The position numbers and the translations under genes were made by a program. The notes below the pieces were generated by a model that saw nothing but the letters and a program-made list of their open reading frames with translations, searched no databases and had not been told where the DNA came from. Below are positions 6,000-6,845 of a stretch of DNA of 6,845 nt, piece after piece (within the stretch, counting starts at the first letter, position 1; the number at the start of each line of letters is the position of its first letter). This stretch comes from Thermoplasmata archaeon (GTDB lineage Archaea; Thermoplasmatota; Thermoplasmata; Thermoplasmatales; Thermoplasmataceae): the NCBI GenBank assembly GCA_021806345.1, contig JAJZXP010000148.1:1-6845 (forward strand). The letters are read 5' to 3'.

Positions 6000-6380
6000 A
6001 TGGCTGAAATGGAAATAAATTCCGATCTTAACAAAAACCCAATGGGATCTCTTTCCAGAATTGTACAGGCTGCGTCAGGACTATTTCTCATATTTTTTGT
6101 TGGTGTCCATCTTTATGTTGCTCACATTGATTTTGGCCACCCCATTCAATTTTTTGCACAAGTCATTCAAAATATGCACAATCCTTGGTGGCTTACCTTT
6201 TTCATAGCTTTTGTTTGGGTGATAAGCTACCACGCTGTAAATGGGCTGGGAGCTGTAATAAAAGATGTAACTATGACAAGAAGGGCTAAATCATACGTGA
6301 ATATATTCCTTTTAGTTCTGTTTATATTAACTGGTATATATGGAACAATTCTTGCGATCCTTGTGTCAGGAATCAACTAA
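6000..6380 (+). CDS. sdhD: Succinate dehydrogenase membrane anchor, SdhD-like
   Basis: This 126-residue membrane protein has about three hydrophobic segments (roughly 21-41, 64-86 and 98-123). SRIVQAASGL (19-28) parallels the HRFSGL region of SdhC. His37 (VGVHLYV) and His78 (YHAVNG) fall at the same relative places as SdhC His46 and His89, so they are candidate heme ligands. Extra His at 42, 47 and 60 lie in the loop after helix 1. Two anchors with two such His each fit a type A, two-heme succinate:quinone oxidoreductase; the heme count is inferred. The ATG at 6000 is one base after the sdhC stop and is served by AGGGG at 5986-5990. It is the last gene of the operon; the opposite-strand dehydrogenase follows after 195 bases. 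Confidence 0.85.
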   Translation: MAEMEINSDLNKNPMGSLSRIVQAASGLFLIFFVGVHLYVAHIDFGHPIQFFAQVIQNMHNPWWLTFFIAFVWVISYHAVNGLGAVIKDVTMTRRAKSYVNIFLLVLFILTGIYGTILAILVSGIN

Positions 6381-6390
6381 AAATAGCGAA

Positions 6391-6406
6391 TTTTATTAGA
6401 TTGTTT
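6391..6406 (+). terminator. Possible T-rich termination site after sdhD
   Basis: TTTTATTAGATTGTTT lies 10 bases after the sdhD stop. Archaeal RNA polymerase often stops at T-rich tracts without a hairpin. The tract is broken up and weak, so this is only the best candidate in the short space between the convergent genes. Confidence 0.22.
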
Positions 6407-6408
6407 GA

Positions 6409-6558
6409 ATACAATTTATCATTCAAAATGCAGGATTTAATGACGCAAAAAATCTAGAATTATGGAAATTAGATAACGAAGAATCGAAGTGGGAGTGGCG
6501 TAGGTTCCATTTACACGTACTTCAGGATACTATCTCGAGAGATATGGGAAATGACTAA
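6409..6558 (+). pseudogene. Startless 49-codon open stretch, possible gene remnant
   Basis: The frame is open from just after a TGA (6406-6408) to a TAA (6556-6558) and has no ATG, GTG or TTG before an ATG near its end (6544). The translation contains NAGFNDAKNLELW and later FHLHVLQDTISRDMGND. Its composition (several Trp, Glu, Asp and Lys, an amphipathic look) is more protein-like than random AT-rich spacer. I do not recognise a family. It could be the decayed tail of a lost gene, or chance. There is no ribosome binding site and no start, so an intact gene is unlikely. The rest of 6381-6575 shows nothing else I can support. Confidence 0.2.
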
Positions 6559-6575
6559 GGAAACATTATTGTTCA

Positions 6576-6845
6576 CTAGAATGGACAATTGATCCCATAG
6601 CCAGCCATTACTTCTCTTAATTCGCTGATAGTTTTATCATTTATATCGTATCCATCTGCCATATTCTTTTCCCGCCTTTGTCTACTCTTATCTCCTGGAA
6701 CTGTTATGTTACTAAAGCCAGGAGCTTTCTTTGAATTCTTGATTTCATCAATGAAGTCAGATACCTCTCTCTTAAAAAAATCAGCACTAACAAATGCCTC
6801 TGGATCAATCGCGATTACGAGATCTCCCTTTGTACAGAACTCTGT
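6576..6845 (-). CDS. Malate/L-lactate dehydrogenase, type 2 (Ldh_2 family), C-terminal part
   Basis: The last 89 codons of a minus-strand gene enter from the right edge and end at the TAG read from 6578 to 6576. The fragment begins TEFCTKGDLVIAIDPEAF, followed by APGFSNITVPGDKSRQRR and Y-D-I-N-D-K-T-I-S-E-L-R-E. This is the typical end of the Ldh_2 family: G-x-x-x-x-A-I-D-P-x-x-F, then P-G, then V-P-G-(E/D), then R-x-x-R, then a short helix with L. These are NAD(P)-dependent 2-hydroxyacid dehydrogenases that include malate, sulfolactate and ureidoglycolate enzymes, unrelated to classical LDH/MDH. The catalytic part lies outside the window, so the substrate cannot be set. Next to fumarase and SDH, malate oxidation to oxaloacetate would complete the route. 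The gene is convergent with the sdh operon. Confidence 0.8.
   Translation of the reverse strand, partial: TEFCTKGDLVIAIDPEAFVSADFFKREVSDFIDEIKNSKKAPGFSNITVPGDKSRQRREKNMADGYDINDKTISELREVMAGYGINCPF

Noticed and set aside
6533..6540. Perfect palindrome TCTCGAGA as an operator or terminator stem.
   Set aside because: It is only 8 bases, without extension on either side, and within the range expected by chance.
1..6845. tRNA, rRNA, CRISPR arrays, insertion sequences or long repeats.
   Set aside because: No cloverleaf, no repeated units with spacers, no transposase motifs and no long direct or inverted repeats were seen on reading both strands.

Overview
The window is a TCA-cycle and carboxylate-metabolism locus, most likely from an archaeon of the Thermoplasmata (Thermoplasmatales-like). 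The evidence is a two-subunit class I fumarase, a classical four-subunit succinate dehydrogenase, heavy use of ATA and AGA/AGG codons, moderate to low GC, TATA-like boxes upstream of genes, and GGAGG-type ribosome binding sites. The lineage is inferred from these traits and was not tested by a search.

Layout. Positions 1-125 hold the 5' end of a minus-strand gene for a UxaA-family SAF-domain protein (small subunit of altronate dehydratase-type enzymes), cut by the window edge. Positions 126-269 are an AT-rich divergent promoter region. From 270 to 6380 seven genes run on the plus strand with gaps of 13 bases or fewer, so they look like one operon: an MFS carboxylate-type transporter, fumarase alpha, fumarase beta, then sdhA, sdhB, sdhC and sdhD. 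Positions 6381-6575 are intergenic and contain a startless 49-codon open stretch that may be a gene remnant. Positions 6576-6845 hold, on the minus strand, the C-terminal 89 residues of a type 2 malate/L-lactate dehydrogenase (Ldh_2 family), cut by the window edge and convergent with the operon.

How the genes fit together. Succinate is oxidised to fumarate by SdhABCD, with electrons passing to membrane quinone. Fumarate is hydrated to malate by the fumarase pair. The neighbouring Ldh_2 enzyme may oxidise malate or a related 2-hydroxyacid. The co-transcribed transporter is a reasonable candidate for carboxylate import, but its substrate is inferred from family and context.

No new multi-gene system is evident. 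Two anomalies deserve attention. First, the fumarase alpha reading frame extends about 80 codons upstream of any ATG/GTG/TTG codon and includes the first Fe-S cysteine, so its start is non-canonical (ACG at 1635) or its 5' end carries a frameshift or point error. Second, SdhA has Leu where the family has an active-site His (QWLPTT instead of the usual Q-[FW]-HPT). Other points of note are the matched His and Y-H-x-x-N-G motifs of SdhC and SdhD, which suggest that the two anchors are paralogues.
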